Assembly: GCF_040276065.1 (NCBI RefSeq)
Contig: NZ_JBELOI010000013.1
Coordinates: forward strand, 1-64,000
From: Castellaniella sp040276065
GTDB taxonomy: Bacteria > Pseudomonadota > Gammaproteobacteria > Burkholderiales > Burkholderiaceae_B
Direction of reading: 5' to 3'
Length of the DNA stretch: 64,000 bases
The translations under genes were made by a program, and so were the position numbers. How positions within the stretch are numbered: position 1 is the first letter of the stretch; each line of letters starts with the position of its first letter. Positions 1-9,724 of the stretch are shown piece by piece. Below the pieces are notes generated by a model. That model did not search any database. It was not told where the DNA came from and was given only the letters and a program-made list of their open reading frames with translations.

Positions 1-24
1 CATCCCGCGTCCCGGCGGTGCGCG

Positions 25-900
25 TCAACCGCTCAAGATAGTTGTCGTCCACCGCTCAAGATAATTGTCGTCGTCCAGTATCCCCTTCCACTGCTCGCTC
101 ACGCAGTTGTGAAGGCTGACCTCGAACCACTCTTCCTCGTCATATTCGCCTTCCAGGCCATACGTCACTCTGACCGGATGCAGCACGGGAGTCGTGCGCA
201 ATGCACGCAAGACGGTCATTGCTCGGCTCTTGGTCAAGGACTCCGCAACTCCAGCCATCTCGAACACGGCAGCAAGGCAACGCACAGCGTCCGGCAGATT
301 GGGCTCTGCTTGATGCTTCCCCTCATTGCTGCCATTGGCCATCCGAATCGGAGACCATCCCGTCGCATGGCAAATTCGGACGAACTCTCGCGCAGCCCAG
401 TGCTCGGCGTGCAATTTCGCACGCCCTGACGGCGATGCTCGCGACAATTTTGCCGAAGCCTTCTCTAGTTCACCCAAGGAGTCCGCCTGGATCGTCAATG
501 GTAGGGCTTGGAACGGCCAATCGCCCGAGCAGAGCCTATCTTCACGATCTTCCTTCTCACTCACACTGGCGTGAGTCCATTGCAACGTCATTTGCTCGCC
601 CAGCGTGCGGATCTCTTTGGGAGAGAGTTCAGCCAGTAAGGCAGCAAGCTGCTGTGATCGGGCTGATATCCTGGCAAACTTGGCCCGAGCATCATCTTGC
701 TCTGATTGCCGTAGCCGCCGATATTGATACTCTTTTGCCAATCCGAACATGTGTCGGCAAAATCGACCCCGATCACGGAAAACGGCGAGGCCCTTTCTGC
801 GAAGGCGGATTTGCGTCTCCACGGCGATCTGCGCGAATTTTTTCTGCGTCTCGGTCAGCTGGCCCTCATACCCCTCAGGTAAATACGGTAGTTTCTTCAT
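25..900 (-). CDS. Unknown protein translationally coupled to the integrase
   Basis: A 291-residue protein of unknown function; I recognise no domain. It is charged and probably mostly helical, with no signal peptide or membrane segment. The ATG at 898-900 (MKKLPYLPEG) overlaps the integrase stop as ATGA, so the two genes are probably translated from one mRNA. An in-frame Met 11 codons upstream lies inside integrase coding sequence and is less likely. The last ~10 codons lie in a 23-bp tandem duplication (28-50 and 51-73) that shifts frame and brings in the stop at 25-27, so the C-terminus may be secondarily shortened. It lies on the cargo side of the integrase, so it probably belongs to the mobile element, perhaps as an accessory factor. 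That role is inferred from position only. Confidence 0.6.
   Translation of the reverse strand: MKKLPYLPEGYEGQLTETQKKFAQIAVETQIRLRRKGLAVFRDRGRFCRHMFGLAKEYQYRRLRQSEQDDARAKFARISARSQQLAALLAELSPKEIRTLGEQMTLQWTHASVSEKEDREDRLCSGDWPFQALPLTIQADSLGELEKASAKLSRASPSGRAKLHAEHWAAREFVRICHATGWSPIRMANGSNEGKHQAEPNLPDAVRCLAAVFEMAGVAESLTKSRAMTVLRALRTTPVLHPVRVTYGLEGEYDEEEWFEVSLHNCVSEQWKGILDDDNYLERWTTTILSG
28..73. repeat. 23-bp tandem duplication in the 3' end of the integrase-coupled gene
   Basis: Two adjacent 23-nt units, at 28-50 and 51-73, each begin ACCGCTCAAGATA and match at 21 of 23 positions. The unit length is not a multiple of three. On the minus strand the first-read copy gives DNYLERW; the second is read in another frame as TTILSG and then a stop. 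This looks like a slippage or recombination duplication that changed the end of the protein. Confidence 0.75.
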
Positions 901-2066
901 TTGTTTTTCCACGCATCCAAGTGATCCGCCCAATCCTGCATCATCGCTCTACGCTCATCAAAGTAAGTCGCATGGTTGTAGGCGCGGCGCACGTTATTCT
1001 GATCCGCATGGGCCAGCTGAGCTTCGATAGCATCCGGCCGGTATCCCATTTCATTCAATCGCGTGCTACCGGTTGTTCGGGTGGCATGCGGGCTATATAC
1101 CCCGCTCCACCCCAGTACCTTCAAGGCCTGGCGCAAGGAGGCCACCGACATCGGCCCATTACGATTATCCCGGCCCGGGAAAAGGTTCCTGCGGGTGCCT
1201 GTCAGCACATGCAGCCCCTTGAGCATTTCCACTGCCTGATTCGGCAAAGGCACGGTATGAGCTTTCTTGGCCTTCATCCGTCGTGCAGGAATGCTCCAGG
1301 TAGCGGCAACCAGATCAAACTCGGACCACTCCGCTTCGGCGGCCTCAGAAGGCCGCACCAACGTCCACCACATCAGCTGCATGCAGTAGTTAACCTGAAA
1401 AGTGCAGCGGTGGTTGTCGAAATCGAGCAGCAGTTTACCGATCTGCTCGACCGTCAGCGCCGTTTTGTGCTGGGTTTTGTTGGCCGGGATGGCCTTGCGC
1501 ACAGGCCAGACCGGATCCGTATCCGCACGCAAAGTCGCCACAGCGAACTCAAATACAGCCGACATTGTTCGCCGCGCCTCGGCCGCCACCGAGGGGGCAC
1601 CACGTTTCACAGTAAGCTGCAGAATCGCCAGCACATGTGCAGGGGTCACATCACGCACAGGCAGCTTGCCGATGCTTGGAAAAACGACACGGCTCAGCAT
1701 ATCCAGTCGCCGGTCTTTGGTCACATCTTTCCAGTCTTTCGTCTGTAGCCATTCCTTGGCGACCACCTCAAATGTGTTTTTAGCCGCGCTGGCCTGCCTG
1801 ACACGCTCGAGCTGGCGCTGCTGAGCTGGGCTAATGCCTTGCTTCACGAGTTTGCGTACGGCGTCACAACGCTCTCGTGCCTGAGACAAGTTCACCCCAG
1901 GATAGTCGCCCAAAGCATACATGCTGGCCTTACCGTTCAAGGTATAGCGATAGCGCCATGCCTTCACCCCAGATGGCTTGACCTCCAGATAGAGACCACG
2001 GTGGTCATTGATCCGGTACAGTTTGTCGCGGGGCTTGGCATTGCGACAATGCGCGTCCGTAAGCAT
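897..2066 (-). CDS. int: P4-type tyrosine recombinase / integrase
   Basis: Site-specific tyrosine recombinase of 389 residues, usual for P4-like integrases of genomic islands. Residues ~1-85 match the DUF4102 arm-binding domain (GLYLEVKPSGVKAWRYRY, ALGDYPGVNLSQAR). Residues ~100-180 are the core-binding helical domain and ~200-389 the catalytic domain. Catalytic candidates visible are R238 (TLVRPSEAAEAEW), H327 and R330 (SPHATRTTG), H353 (LAHAD) and the nucleophile Y363 (RRAYNHATY), followed by the typical ERRAMMQDWADHLD tail. It lies ~220 bp from the end of ychF and reads away from it, the usual geometry for an integrase next to its attachment site with cargo further left. The downstream gene is coupled by an ATGA overlap. 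The catalytic set looks complete. Confidence 0.93.
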   Translation of the reverse strand: MLTDAHCRNAKPRDKLYRINDHRGLYLEVKPSGVKAWRYRYTLNGKASMYALGDYPGVNLSQARERCDAVRKLVKQGISPAQQRQLERVRQASAAKNTFEVVAKEWLQTKDWKDVTKDRRLDMLSRVVFPSIGKLPVRDVTPAHVLAILQLTVKRGAPSVAAEARRTMSAVFEFAVATLRADTDPVWPVRKAIPANKTQHKTALTVEQIGKLLLDFDNHRCTFQVNYCMQLMWWTLVRPSEAAEAEWSEFDLVAATWSIPARRMKAKKAHTVPLPNQAVEMLKGLHVLTGTRRNLFPGRDNRNGPMSVASLRQALKVLGWSGVYSPHATRTTGSTRLNEMGYRPDAIEAQLAHADQNNVRRAYNHATYFDERRAMMQDWADHLDAWKNK

Positions 2067-2201
2067 GGCGTGTAACCTTTAATGACAGTGAACATCGACA
2101 CTGTACTCACTTTTCGCTTGCGTATCAATTTCCCGTACTCAGCAATGTACTCATAAAATCTCTGACAGCCCCAGAACAACAGAGGAACTATCAGAAACAT
2201 A

Positions 2202-2225
2202 AAAGCCGCGTAATTACGCGGCTTT
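2202..2225. terminator. Perfect 24-nt palindrome, probable ychF terminator at the island junction
   Basis: A perfect palindrome with arms AAAGCCGCGTAA and TTACGCGGCTTT, centred between 2213 and 2214. On the minus strand the hairpin is followed by TTTTATGTTT, so it can end ychF transcription before the integrase; on the plus strand it ends in TTT. It is the only strong structure between the integrase start and the ychF stop, so it could also lie in or near the attachment site, which I cannot define from one end of the element. Confidence 0.6.
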
Positions 2226-2284
2226 CCAGGCATAAAGATGATTTCACCAAGTTCCAGGAAACACCCAGAAATCCGGCATTCCCA

Positions 2285-3376
<1,092 letters not shown>

Positions 3377-3453
3377 GAATTCGATTATCCTTGTGAGACG
3401 GGAGGCGGGGCGCGAGCCCGGCCCGGACGAAACTGCGATTGTACTGCCCAATC

Positions 3454-4353
3454 ATGGATTTCAAGCATATCGAAGCCTTCGTATGGGTCGCCGAGGTCGA
3501 GAGCTTCCGCATTGCGGCGGAAAAGCTCCACACCACGCAACCGGCGATCTCGCAACGCATCGCGGCGCTCGAGGCGTCGCTGTCCGTGCGGCTGTTCGAA
3601 CGCAGCGCGCGGGGCATCAAGCTGACCGAGAAAGGCCAGGAACTACTGTCCCACGCGACCCGCATCCTCGACATGCGCACCGACATGCTGACCGCCGCCC
3701 AGCGGGAAACCCCGATCCGCGGGCTGTTCCGGCTGGGGGTGGCCGAGACCCTGGTGCACACCTGGCTGCCCGAGTTGCTCGAACGGCTGCACAAGCGGCA
3801 CCCCGCCCTGGTGGTGGAATTGCAGGTGGACACCAGCCACATGCTGCGCTCGCAGCTCATGTCGCACCAGATCGATCTCGCCATGCTGGTGGGCACCTCG
3901 CAGGATCCGCGCGAGCACAGCCTGCACCTCTGGGATTATTCCCTGGCCTGGATCGCCAGCCCCAGCCTGCGCCTGCACGGGCGCACGGTAAAGGTCGGCG
4001 AACTCGCCGCCTACCCGATCATCACCTATCCGCCGGCCAGCATCCCGCATCACGCGGTCAAGCGCATCCTGCAGGATGCGGGCATCAAGGAACCTCGCCT
4101 GTACGGCAGCGGATCGCTCAGCACGATCGTCCACATGGCGCGGCACGGCATGGGGCCGTGCGTGATCGCGCCCGCCGTGATCTCGGAGGAGCTCGAGCAG
4201 GGCAAGCTGCGCATCCTGCGCACCGACGGCACGCTGCCCGACATCAGCTTTCACGCCTGCTGGCTGGACACCCGCGACAGCCATACGGCCCGGATCGTCG
4301 CGCGGATGGCCCAGGAGCTCGCGCGCCAGGCGGGCACTCCGAAAAGTCGGTGA
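3454..4353 (+). CDS. LysR-family transcriptional regulator
   Basis: A 299-residue LysR-type regulator. Residues 1-60 form the winged helix-turn-helix (MDFKHIEAFVWVAEVESF, then LHTTQPAISQRIAALEASL, RLFERSARGIKLTEKG); residues ~90-295 form the periplasmic-binding-protein-like effector domain. The start is ATG 3454 (MDFKH); an in-frame TTG five codons earlier is less likely. It is divergent from ychF and reads toward the TRAP/DUF2848/amidase cluster that starts 204 bp downstream, so it is the obvious candidate regulator of that cluster. The inducer is unknown, presumably the transported acid or amide. Confidence 0.92.
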   Translation: MDFKHIEAFVWVAEVESFRIAAEKLHTTQPAISQRIAALEASLSVRLFERSARGIKLTEKGQELLSHATRILDMRTDMLTAAQRETPIRGLFRLGVAETLVHTWLPELLERLHKRHPALVVELQVDTSHMLRSQLMSHQIDLAMLVGTSQDPREHSLHLWDYSLAWIASPSLRLHGRTVKVGELAAYPIITYPPASIPHHAVKRILQDAGIKEPRLYGSGSLSTIVHMARHGMGPCVIAPAVISEELEQGKLRILRTDGTLPDISFHACWLDTRDSHTARIVARMAQELARQAGTPKSR

Positions 4354-4557
4354 TAACCCTGGACATTCCGCTGTTTCCCCCTGCGGTCAGCTCGGATAGC
4401 GTCCTATCAAAACCATTATGAAACAATGAGTTATACATAGTCGATAAATGATTCTTATGACTTGGCATGCCGATTGATAATTGGACAGCCAAGACACTGC
4501 TGGGCTGCAATGGCGGGGTATCGCTCATCCAGAGCATCGTCATATCGAGGAGACCTC

Positions 4558-5616
4558 ATGAAGCATCTGGCAACCGTAACGCTCGCCGCAGGCGCGGTCC
4601 TGCTCGCCTCCACCGCCTTTGCGCAAGACAAGGTGGACGGCCTGCCCAAGACCCAAATCCAGGTCGCGGGCGCACTCAGCAACCTGACGCTCTACCAAAA
4701 TTTTGAACAGCCCTTCTGGACCAAGACCGTCCCCGAACTGTCGAACGGACAGGTCACGGCCACGATCAAGGGTTTCAACGAAATGGGCCTGAAAGGCCCG
4801 GAAATGCTGCGCCTGATGTCCCAGGGCGTCATCCCGGTCGGCACCTCGACGCTGGCCTATTTCGCCAGTGACAACCCCATCAACGAAGCCATCGACCTCG
4901 CCGGCCTGGCGCCCACCGCCGCGATCGCCAAACAGGTGACCGACGCCTATGCGCCGGCCTACGCGGCCTTCTACGACAAGCAGAACATCAAAGTGCTGGG
5001 CTTTTCCTCCTACCCCGCACAGGTCCTGTTCTGCAACGGTGCGATGAACGGCCTGGCCGACCTCAAGGGTAAAAAGGTCCGCACCAGCAGCCGCACGCAA
5101 GCCGAATTCATCGAGGCCTTCGGCGGCAGCAGCGTGACCCTGCCCTTTGGCGAGGTGGTGCCGGCGCTGCAAAACGGCGTGGTCGACTGCGCCATCACCG
5201 GCTCGATGTCGGGCTACTCGGCCAAATGGTATGAGGTCAGCACGCATCTGTACGCCCTGCCGATCAACTGGAACCAGCAAATCCACGCTGCCAACAAGGC
5301 GTACTGGAACAAACTCGATCCCAAGGTTCAGGACTTCCTGCAAAAGAATCTGAACACGATGTTCGACGCCATCTGGGCCGACGCCGCCTCCGAGACGCAG
5401 CAAGGCTACGACTGCAACACCGGCGCCGACAGCTGCACGCAGGCGGTCAAGGGCAAGATGACGCTGGTCCAGCCCTCGGACGCCGACCAGGCGCTGCTCA
5501 AGAAAGTACTGGCCGAGACCATCGTGCCGAAATGGGCCGCGCGCTGCTCCGAGCAATGCGTCAAGGACTTTAACGACACCGTCGGCAAGATCGTGGGCAT
5601 CACCGCGTCCAAGTAG
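4558..5616 (+). CDS. TRAP transporter solute-binding protein (DctP family)
   Basis: Periplasmic binding subunit, 352 residues, of a tripartite ATP-independent transporter for an organic acid. The signal peptide is clear (MKHLATVTLAAGAVLLASTAFAQ, cleaved near residue 23). The mature part shows DctP features: KGPEMLRLMSQGVIPVGTST, a KKVRTSSRTQAEFIEAFGGS region with the Arg that usually binds the substrate carboxylate, and ALQNGVVDCAITG. The ATG at 4558 follows a GAGGAG ribosome-binding site. An upstream in-frame extension to 4462 would mask the signal peptide. The two membrane subunits follow after a short hairpin-containing gap. The ligand cannot be read from sequence; the adjacent amidase suggests a carboxylate or amide. 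Confidence 0.93.
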   Translation: MKHLATVTLAAGAVLLASTAFAQDKVDGLPKTQIQVAGALSNLTLYQNFEQPFWTKTVPELSNGQVTATIKGFNEMGLKGPEMLRLMSQGVIPVGTSTLAYFASDNPINEAIDLAGLAPTAAIAKQVTDAYAPAYAAFYDKQNIKVLGFSSYPAQVLFCNGAMNGLADLKGKKVRTSSRTQAEFIEAFGGSSVTLPFGEVVPALQNGVVDCAITGSMSGYSAKWYEVSTHLYALPINWNQQIHAANKAYWNKLDPKVQDFLQKNLNTMFDAIWADAASETQQGYDCNTGADSCTQAVKGKMTLVQPSDADQALLKKVLAETIVPKWAARCSEQCVKDFNDTVGKIVGITASK

Positions 5617-5650
5617 GCGGACACGGTCCTCGCTTCGGCTGCAAACCCAC

Positions 5651-5673
5651 GGCCGGCGGCTCCCCCGCCGGCC
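5651..5673 (+). promoter_or_regulatory. Intercistronic hairpin after the TRAP binding-protein gene
   Basis: A 9-bp perfect stem, GGCCGGCGG (5651-5659) with CCGCCGGCC (5665-5673), around a CTCCC loop and without a U-tract. Hairpins just after binding-protein genes often stabilise that part of the mRNA or reduce read-through, giving more binding protein than permease. That role is inferred from position. Confidence 0.5.
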
Positions 5674-5693
5674 ATTCCGATCCCGGACCCAAC

Positions 5694-6314
5694 ATGAACT
5701 CTCCCGACCGATACCGCATGCTCGACGGCTTGCTGCGCCGAGCCAACACGCTCTCGCGCGGCGCCATCTGGGTGGCCGGCGGCCTGACCCTGGCGAGCGC
5801 CCTCTACATCACCGGCGACGTCCTCGCCCGCTACTTCCTGGGCAAACCGCTCGGCGGCGCCGACGAGCTCTCGGGGTACGCCTTTGCCATCAGCATTTCG
5901 TGGGCGCTGTCGTTCGCGACACTGCAGCGCGCCAACATCCGCATCGACGCCATTTACCAATACCTGCCCCCGCGAATCAGCGCCGCGCTCGACTGGATCG
6001 CCCTGGTCGTCCTGGGTGTCTTCATCATCTACTGGACCCGCTACGCCGCCACGGTCGCGGGCTTGTCCTGGGACCACCAGGCGACGGCCAACACGACCTT
6101 CGCCACGCCTTTGTGGATCCCGCAGTTCCTCTGGGTCGCGGGCCTGCTGTGGCTGTGCGTGGTGCTGGTTCTCATGCTCCTGCGCTCGACCATCGCCCTG
6201 GTCACCGGCGACCTGCCCACGGTGCGTGAGATCTGCGGCGTGCGCAGCACCAAAGAGGAAGCCGAGTCCGAAGCCGAAGCCGGCAAGCGCCTGGTCGAAG
6301 GAGACGCGCGATGA
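5694..6314 (+). CDS. TRAP transporter small permease (DctQ family)
   Basis: A 206-residue integral membrane protein with four predicted transmembrane helices, the architecture of the small (Q) subunit of TRAP transporters. The core runs from ISRGAIWVAGGLTLASALYI-type helix 1 through YFLGKPLGGADELSGYAF to the final helix near residues 135-160. The ~30-residue C-terminal tail is acidic (KEEAESEAEAGKRLVEG) and longer than in many homologues. The stop overlaps the start of the large permease by 4 nt, so the two are translationally coupled. Confidence 0.9.
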   Translation: MNSPDRYRMLDGLLRRANTLSRGAIWVAGGLTLASALYITGDVLARYFLGKPLGGADELSGYAFAISISWALSFATLQRANIRIDAIYQYLPPRISAALDWIALVVLGVFIIYWTRYAATVAGLSWDHQATANTTFATPLWIPQFLWVAGLLWLCVVLVLMLLRSTIALVTGDLPTVREICGVRSTKEEAESEAEAGKRLVEGDAR

Positions 6315-7594
6315 TCGGTACCGCCCTCATCCTGCTGCTCGCCCTGCTGGGGCTGAGCATCCCGGTCGGCGCCGCGCTCGGCGTGCTCGGCCTGATCCTG
6401 GACCCCTTGTATTCGATGCTGCCGCTCACCCAGGCCATGGGCGAGGTGTCATGGGGCACCAGCAACGAATTCCTGATGGTCGCCATCCCCTTGTTCATCC
6501 TCCTGGGCGAGATTCTGCTGCGCTCGGGCATGGCCGAGAGCATGTACACCGCCATGAGCCTGTGGCTGTCATGGCTGCCGGGCGGGCTGATGCACGCCAA
6601 TATCGGCGCCAGCGCCTTGTTCGCCGCCACCTCAGGATCCAGCGTGGCGACGGCGGCCACCGTCGGCACCGTCGCCATTCCGCAAATCAAGAAGCAGGGC
6701 TACAACCCGTCCCTGTTTCTCGGCAGCATCGCGGCCGGGGGCACGCTGGGCATCCTGATCCCGCCGTCCATCAACCTGGTCATCTACGGCGTGCTCACCA
6801 ACACCTCGGTGCCGAAGCTCTATCTGGCGGGCATCGTCCCGGGGCTGGCCCTGGCCGGACTCTTCATGGTGGCCATCGCAATCGCCTGCATCGCGCGCCC
6901 GCATTGGGGCGGCCAGCGGGTCCACGCGCCCTGGGGCGCCCGGATCCGCAGCCTGGTCCAGCTCGTGCCGCCCATCGGCATCTTTCTGCTGGTCGTGGGG
7001 TCGATCTACGCCGGCATCGCCACACCGACCGAGGCCGCGGCGCTGGGCGTCGTCGGCGCGCTGATCCTCGCACTGTTCCAGAGGCGCCTGGGTTGGGCCA
7101 TGCTGCGCGATGCCCTCGAAGGCACCATGAAATCCTCGGCCATGATCATGCTCATCGTGATCGGCGCGGCCTTCCTGAACTTCATCATGTCGGCCACGGG
7201 CCTGACCGATGCGCTGATCTCGACCATCAGCGGCCTGGGGGTCTCGCCCACGGTCATGCTGCTGATCCTGACGCTCTTTTACCTGGTGTTGGGCTGCTTC
7301 ATGGAAACCCTGGCCATGATGATCACCACTATCCCCATCGTGGCGCCCATCATGTTCGCGCTGGGCTTCGACCCCGTCTGGCTGGGCATCGTCATCATCA
7401 TCCTGGTCGAATGCGCGCTGATCACGCCGCCGGTCGGGCTGAACCTGTTCGTGGTGCAGAGCCTGCGCTCATCGGGCAGCATGAACGACGTCATCGTCGG
7501 CGCGTTCCCCTTCGTAATCATGATGCTGGTCATGATCGCCCTGCTGGTCATCGCGCCCGACATCGCGCTCTGGGTCCCCCGGGTCTTCGGCTAG
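6311..7594 (+). CDS. TRAP transporter large permease (DctM family)
   Basis: A 427-residue polytopic membrane protein of the usual length for the M subunit, which forms the sodium-coupled channel. Typical motifs: FLMVAIPLFILLGEILLRSGMAE, ASALFAATSGSSVATAATVG, GTLGILIPPSINLVIYGVLT, a second inverted half with FLNFIMSATG, and ECALITPPVGLNLFVV near the end. The start overlaps the small-subunit stop. The operon continues with the DUF2848 and amidase genes on the same strand with short gaps, so transport and hydrolysis are probably co-expressed. Confidence 0.94.
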   Translation: MIGTALILLLALLGLSIPVGAALGVLGLILDPLYSMLPLTQAMGEVSWGTSNEFLMVAIPLFILLGEILLRSGMAESMYTAMSLWLSWLPGGLMHANIGASALFAATSGSSVATAATVGTVAIPQIKKQGYNPSLFLGSIAAGGTLGILIPPSINLVIYGVLTNTSVPKLYLAGIVPGLALAGLFMVAIAIACIARPHWGGQRVHAPWGARIRSLVQLVPPIGIFLLVVGSIYAGIATPTEAAALGVVGALILALFQRRLGWAMLRDALEGTMKSSAMIMLIVIGAAFLNFIMSATGLTDALISTISGLGVSPTVMLLILTLFYLVLGCFMETLAMMITTIPIVAPIMFALGFDPVWLGIVIIILVECALITPPVGLNLFVVQSLRSSGSMNDVIVGAFPFVIMMLVMIALLVIAPDIALWVPRVFG

Positions 7595-7628
7595 CGCCCC
7601 CCGTCCCTCCTCTTTACCGGAACATCGC

Positions 7629-8315
7629 ATGAAACTGTCTTTCGATCTCTTGTCCACCCAGGCACCCGCGAACCGCGTGGCCGTCGAGTTCCGCCAATGC
7701 ATCGTGGCCGGCTGGGCCGGCCGCGACCAGGCGGCCATCGAGCATCATATCGAGGAGCTGGCCGCCCTGGGCGTGCCGCGCCCCAGCGCCGTGCCCCTGT
7801 ACTACCGTATCGCCGCCAACCAGCTCAGCCAGGACGATGCGCCGCAGGTGGTAGGGCCGCATTCCTCGGGCGAAGCCGAGGTCTTTGTATTTCCGGTCGA
7901 TGGCCGGCTTCTGGTGAGCCTCGCCTCCGACCACACCGACCGCAAGCTCGAATCGGTCAGCGTGGCCCTGTCCAAGCAGATCTGCGTCAAGCCCGTCGCC
8001 CGCGAGGCCTGGCTGTTCGACGAGATCGCCACACACTGGGACTCGCTGATCCTGCGCTCGTGGATCGAAGAGGGCGGCCGGCGCGTGCTCTACCAGGAAG
8101 GCGCCCTGTCCTCGCTGCGCCACCCCCTCGAACTGATCGATGGTTGCTTTGGCCCGGCGGACATGCCGGCCGGAGCCGGCATGACCTGCGGCACCATGGC
8201 GGCTATCGGCGGCATTCGCCCCTCCGCGTCATTCGAGATGGAACTCTTCGATCCCATACTGGACCGCAGCATCCGCCACGCGTATCGTACCGACACATTG
8301 CCCGAAGTCGCCTGA
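7629..8315 (+). CDS. DUF2848 family protein
   Basis: A 228-residue cytoplasmic protein that I recognise, from memory of the family, as DUF2848; function not established. It has no signal peptide or membrane segment. Conserved-looking blocks are the N-terminal ANRVAVEFRQCIVAGWAGRD, a central VVGPHSSGEAEVFVFPVDG, DHTDRKLE, and a C-terminal GTMAAIGGIRPSASFEMELFDP. The last part resembles the C-terminal end of fumarylacetoacetate-hydrolase-fold enzymes, so an FAH-like hydrolase, isomerase or decarboxylase fold is possible but unproven. It lies between the TRAP permease and the amidase, so it most likely acts on the imported compound or on the amidase product. Confidence 0.75.
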   Translation: MKLSFDLLSTQAPANRVAVEFRQCIVAGWAGRDQAAIEHHIEELAALGVPRPSAVPLYYRIAANQLSQDDAPQVVGPHSSGEAEVFVFPVDGRLLVSLASDHTDRKLESVSVALSKQICVKPVAREAWLFDEIATHWDSLILRSWIEEGGRRVLYQEGALSSLRHPLELIDGCFGPADMPAGAGMTCGTMAAIGGIRPSASFEMELFDPILDRSIRHAYRTDTLPEVA

Positions 8316-8353
8316 CCCCGCTTTCATTTCCCGCCACACCGCAAACATACGCC

Positions 8354-9703
8354 ATGCTTCCCTCCCTCATCGAACTGCAAAACGCCCTCGAAGACGGCCG
8401 GACCACGTCCGTCGCACTGACGCAGGCCGCCCTGGCGCGCATCGCCGATCCGGACGGCGAAGGCGCGAGCGTGTTCACCACGGTCTGGGAGGAACAGGCG
8501 CTGGCCGCCGCTCGTGCCTCCGACATCCTGCGCGCGGCGGGCCTGGCACGCTCGCCGATCGACGGCCTGCCGGTCTCGATCAAGGACCTGTTCGATGTCG
8601 CCGGACACGTCACGCGCGCGGGCTCCGCGGTGCGACGGGACGCCGAGCCCGCCAAGCGCCACGCCGACCCGGTGCGGCGCCTGGCGCAGGCGGGCGCCGT
8701 GCTGATCGGGCATACGAACATGACGGAGTTCGCCTTCTCCGGGCTGGGCCTCAATCCGCATTACGGCACGCCCAGCAGTCCCTGGGACCGCGCGCGCCGG
8801 CGCATCCCCGGCGGATCCTCGTCCGGGGCCGGTGTCTCGGTCGCCGACGGCATGGCGGCGGCCGCCTTGGGCACGGACACCGGCGGCTCGGTGCGCATTC
8901 CCTCGGCATTCTGCGGGCTGACGGGTTTCAAGCCCACGGCGGCGCGGATTCCCTCGGGCGGCATGTTTCCCCTGTCGGCAAGCCTGGACTCCATCGGTCC
9001 GCTGGCGGCGTCGGTGAGCTGCTGCGCAATCCTGGATGGCATTCTGTCGGATGATGCGCGCCGCGCGCCGGTTGCGCCGCCGCCCTCCCGGCTGCGACTG
9101 GCCATCACGAACAGCCTGGTCCTGGACGGGGCCGACGACGTCGTGCGCGGCACCTTCAATGTCGCCATCGAGCGCCTGCGCGCCGCCGGCGTGATCATCG
9201 ACACACTCGAGATCCCCGAGTTCAGCGAGCTGGCGCACATCAACCGGAAAGGCGGGCTCGTCTGCGCCGATGCCTACGCCGTCCATCGCGAGGCGCTGGA
9301 AACCCAGTTCGACCAGTACGACCCACGGGTCGCCTCGCGCATCCTGCGCGGCCGCGACATCGACGCCGCCGACTACATCGAGCTGCGCGCCCTGCGCGCG
9401 CAATGGATCGCCGCGATCGAGGCCCGCCTGCGCAACCATGATGCCCTGTTGATGCCGACCGTGCCCGTGATCGCCCCGACCATCGCGTCCCTGCAGGCGT
9501 CGGACGAGGCGTACTTCGCCGCCAACGGCCTGATCCTGCGCAACCCCACCCTGATCAACTTCCTCGACGGCTGCGCCCTGAGCCTGCCGTGCCACGCGCC
9601 AGGCGAGGCACCGGTGGGCCTGATGGTCGCCGGCCCCGCGCATGCCGATGCGCGGATCCTCGACACGGGTCTGGCGATCGAAGGCATACTGGGCGTGCGC
9701 TGA
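8354..9703 (+). CDS. Amidase (amidase-signature family)
   Basis: A 449-residue amidase-signature hydrolase, which cleaves carboxamides with a Ser-cisSer-Lys triad. The catalytic Lys lies in GLPVSIKDLFDVAGHVTRAG near residue 80. The Ser-rich signature is IPGGSSSGAGVSVADGMAAA followed by GTDTGGSVRIPSAFCGLTGFKP, which supplies the cis-Ser and nucleophile Ser. The C-terminal half has the usual substrate-pocket elements (LLMPTVPVIAPTI, FLDGCALSLPC). No signal peptide, so cytoplasmic. As last gene of the LysR-regulated unit it probably hydrolyses an imported amide, or the ring-opened product of an upstream step. Substrate unknown. Confidence 0.93.
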   Translation: MLPSLIELQNALEDGRTTSVALTQAALARIADPDGEGASVFTTVWEEQALAAARASDILRAAGLARSPIDGLPVSIKDLFDVAGHVTRAGSAVRRDAEPAKRHADPVRRLAQAGAVLIGHTNMTEFAFSGLGLNPHYGTPSSPWDRARRRIPGGSSSGAGVSVADGMAAAALGTDTGGSVRIPSAFCGLTGFKPTAARIPSGGMFPLSASLDSIGPLAASVSCCAILDGILSDDARRAPVAPPPSRLRLAITNSLVLDGADDVVRGTFNVAIERLRAAGVIIDTLEIPEFSELAHINRKGGLVCADAYAVHREALETQFDQYDPRVASRILRGRDIDAADYIELRALRAQWIAAIEARLRNHDALLMPTVPVIAPTIASLQASDEAYFAANGLILRNPTLINFLDGCALSLPCHAPGEAPVGLMVAGPAHADARILDTGLAIEGILGVR

Positions 9704-9724
9704 CCCAATCGCCTGGAGCCGACC

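Noticed and set aside
201..1748. Long open frame on the plus strand opposite the integrase and its coupled gene
   Set aside because: It is antisense to a clear integrase with catalytic residues, has no recognisable domain, and its composition reflects the opposite strand's codon pattern.
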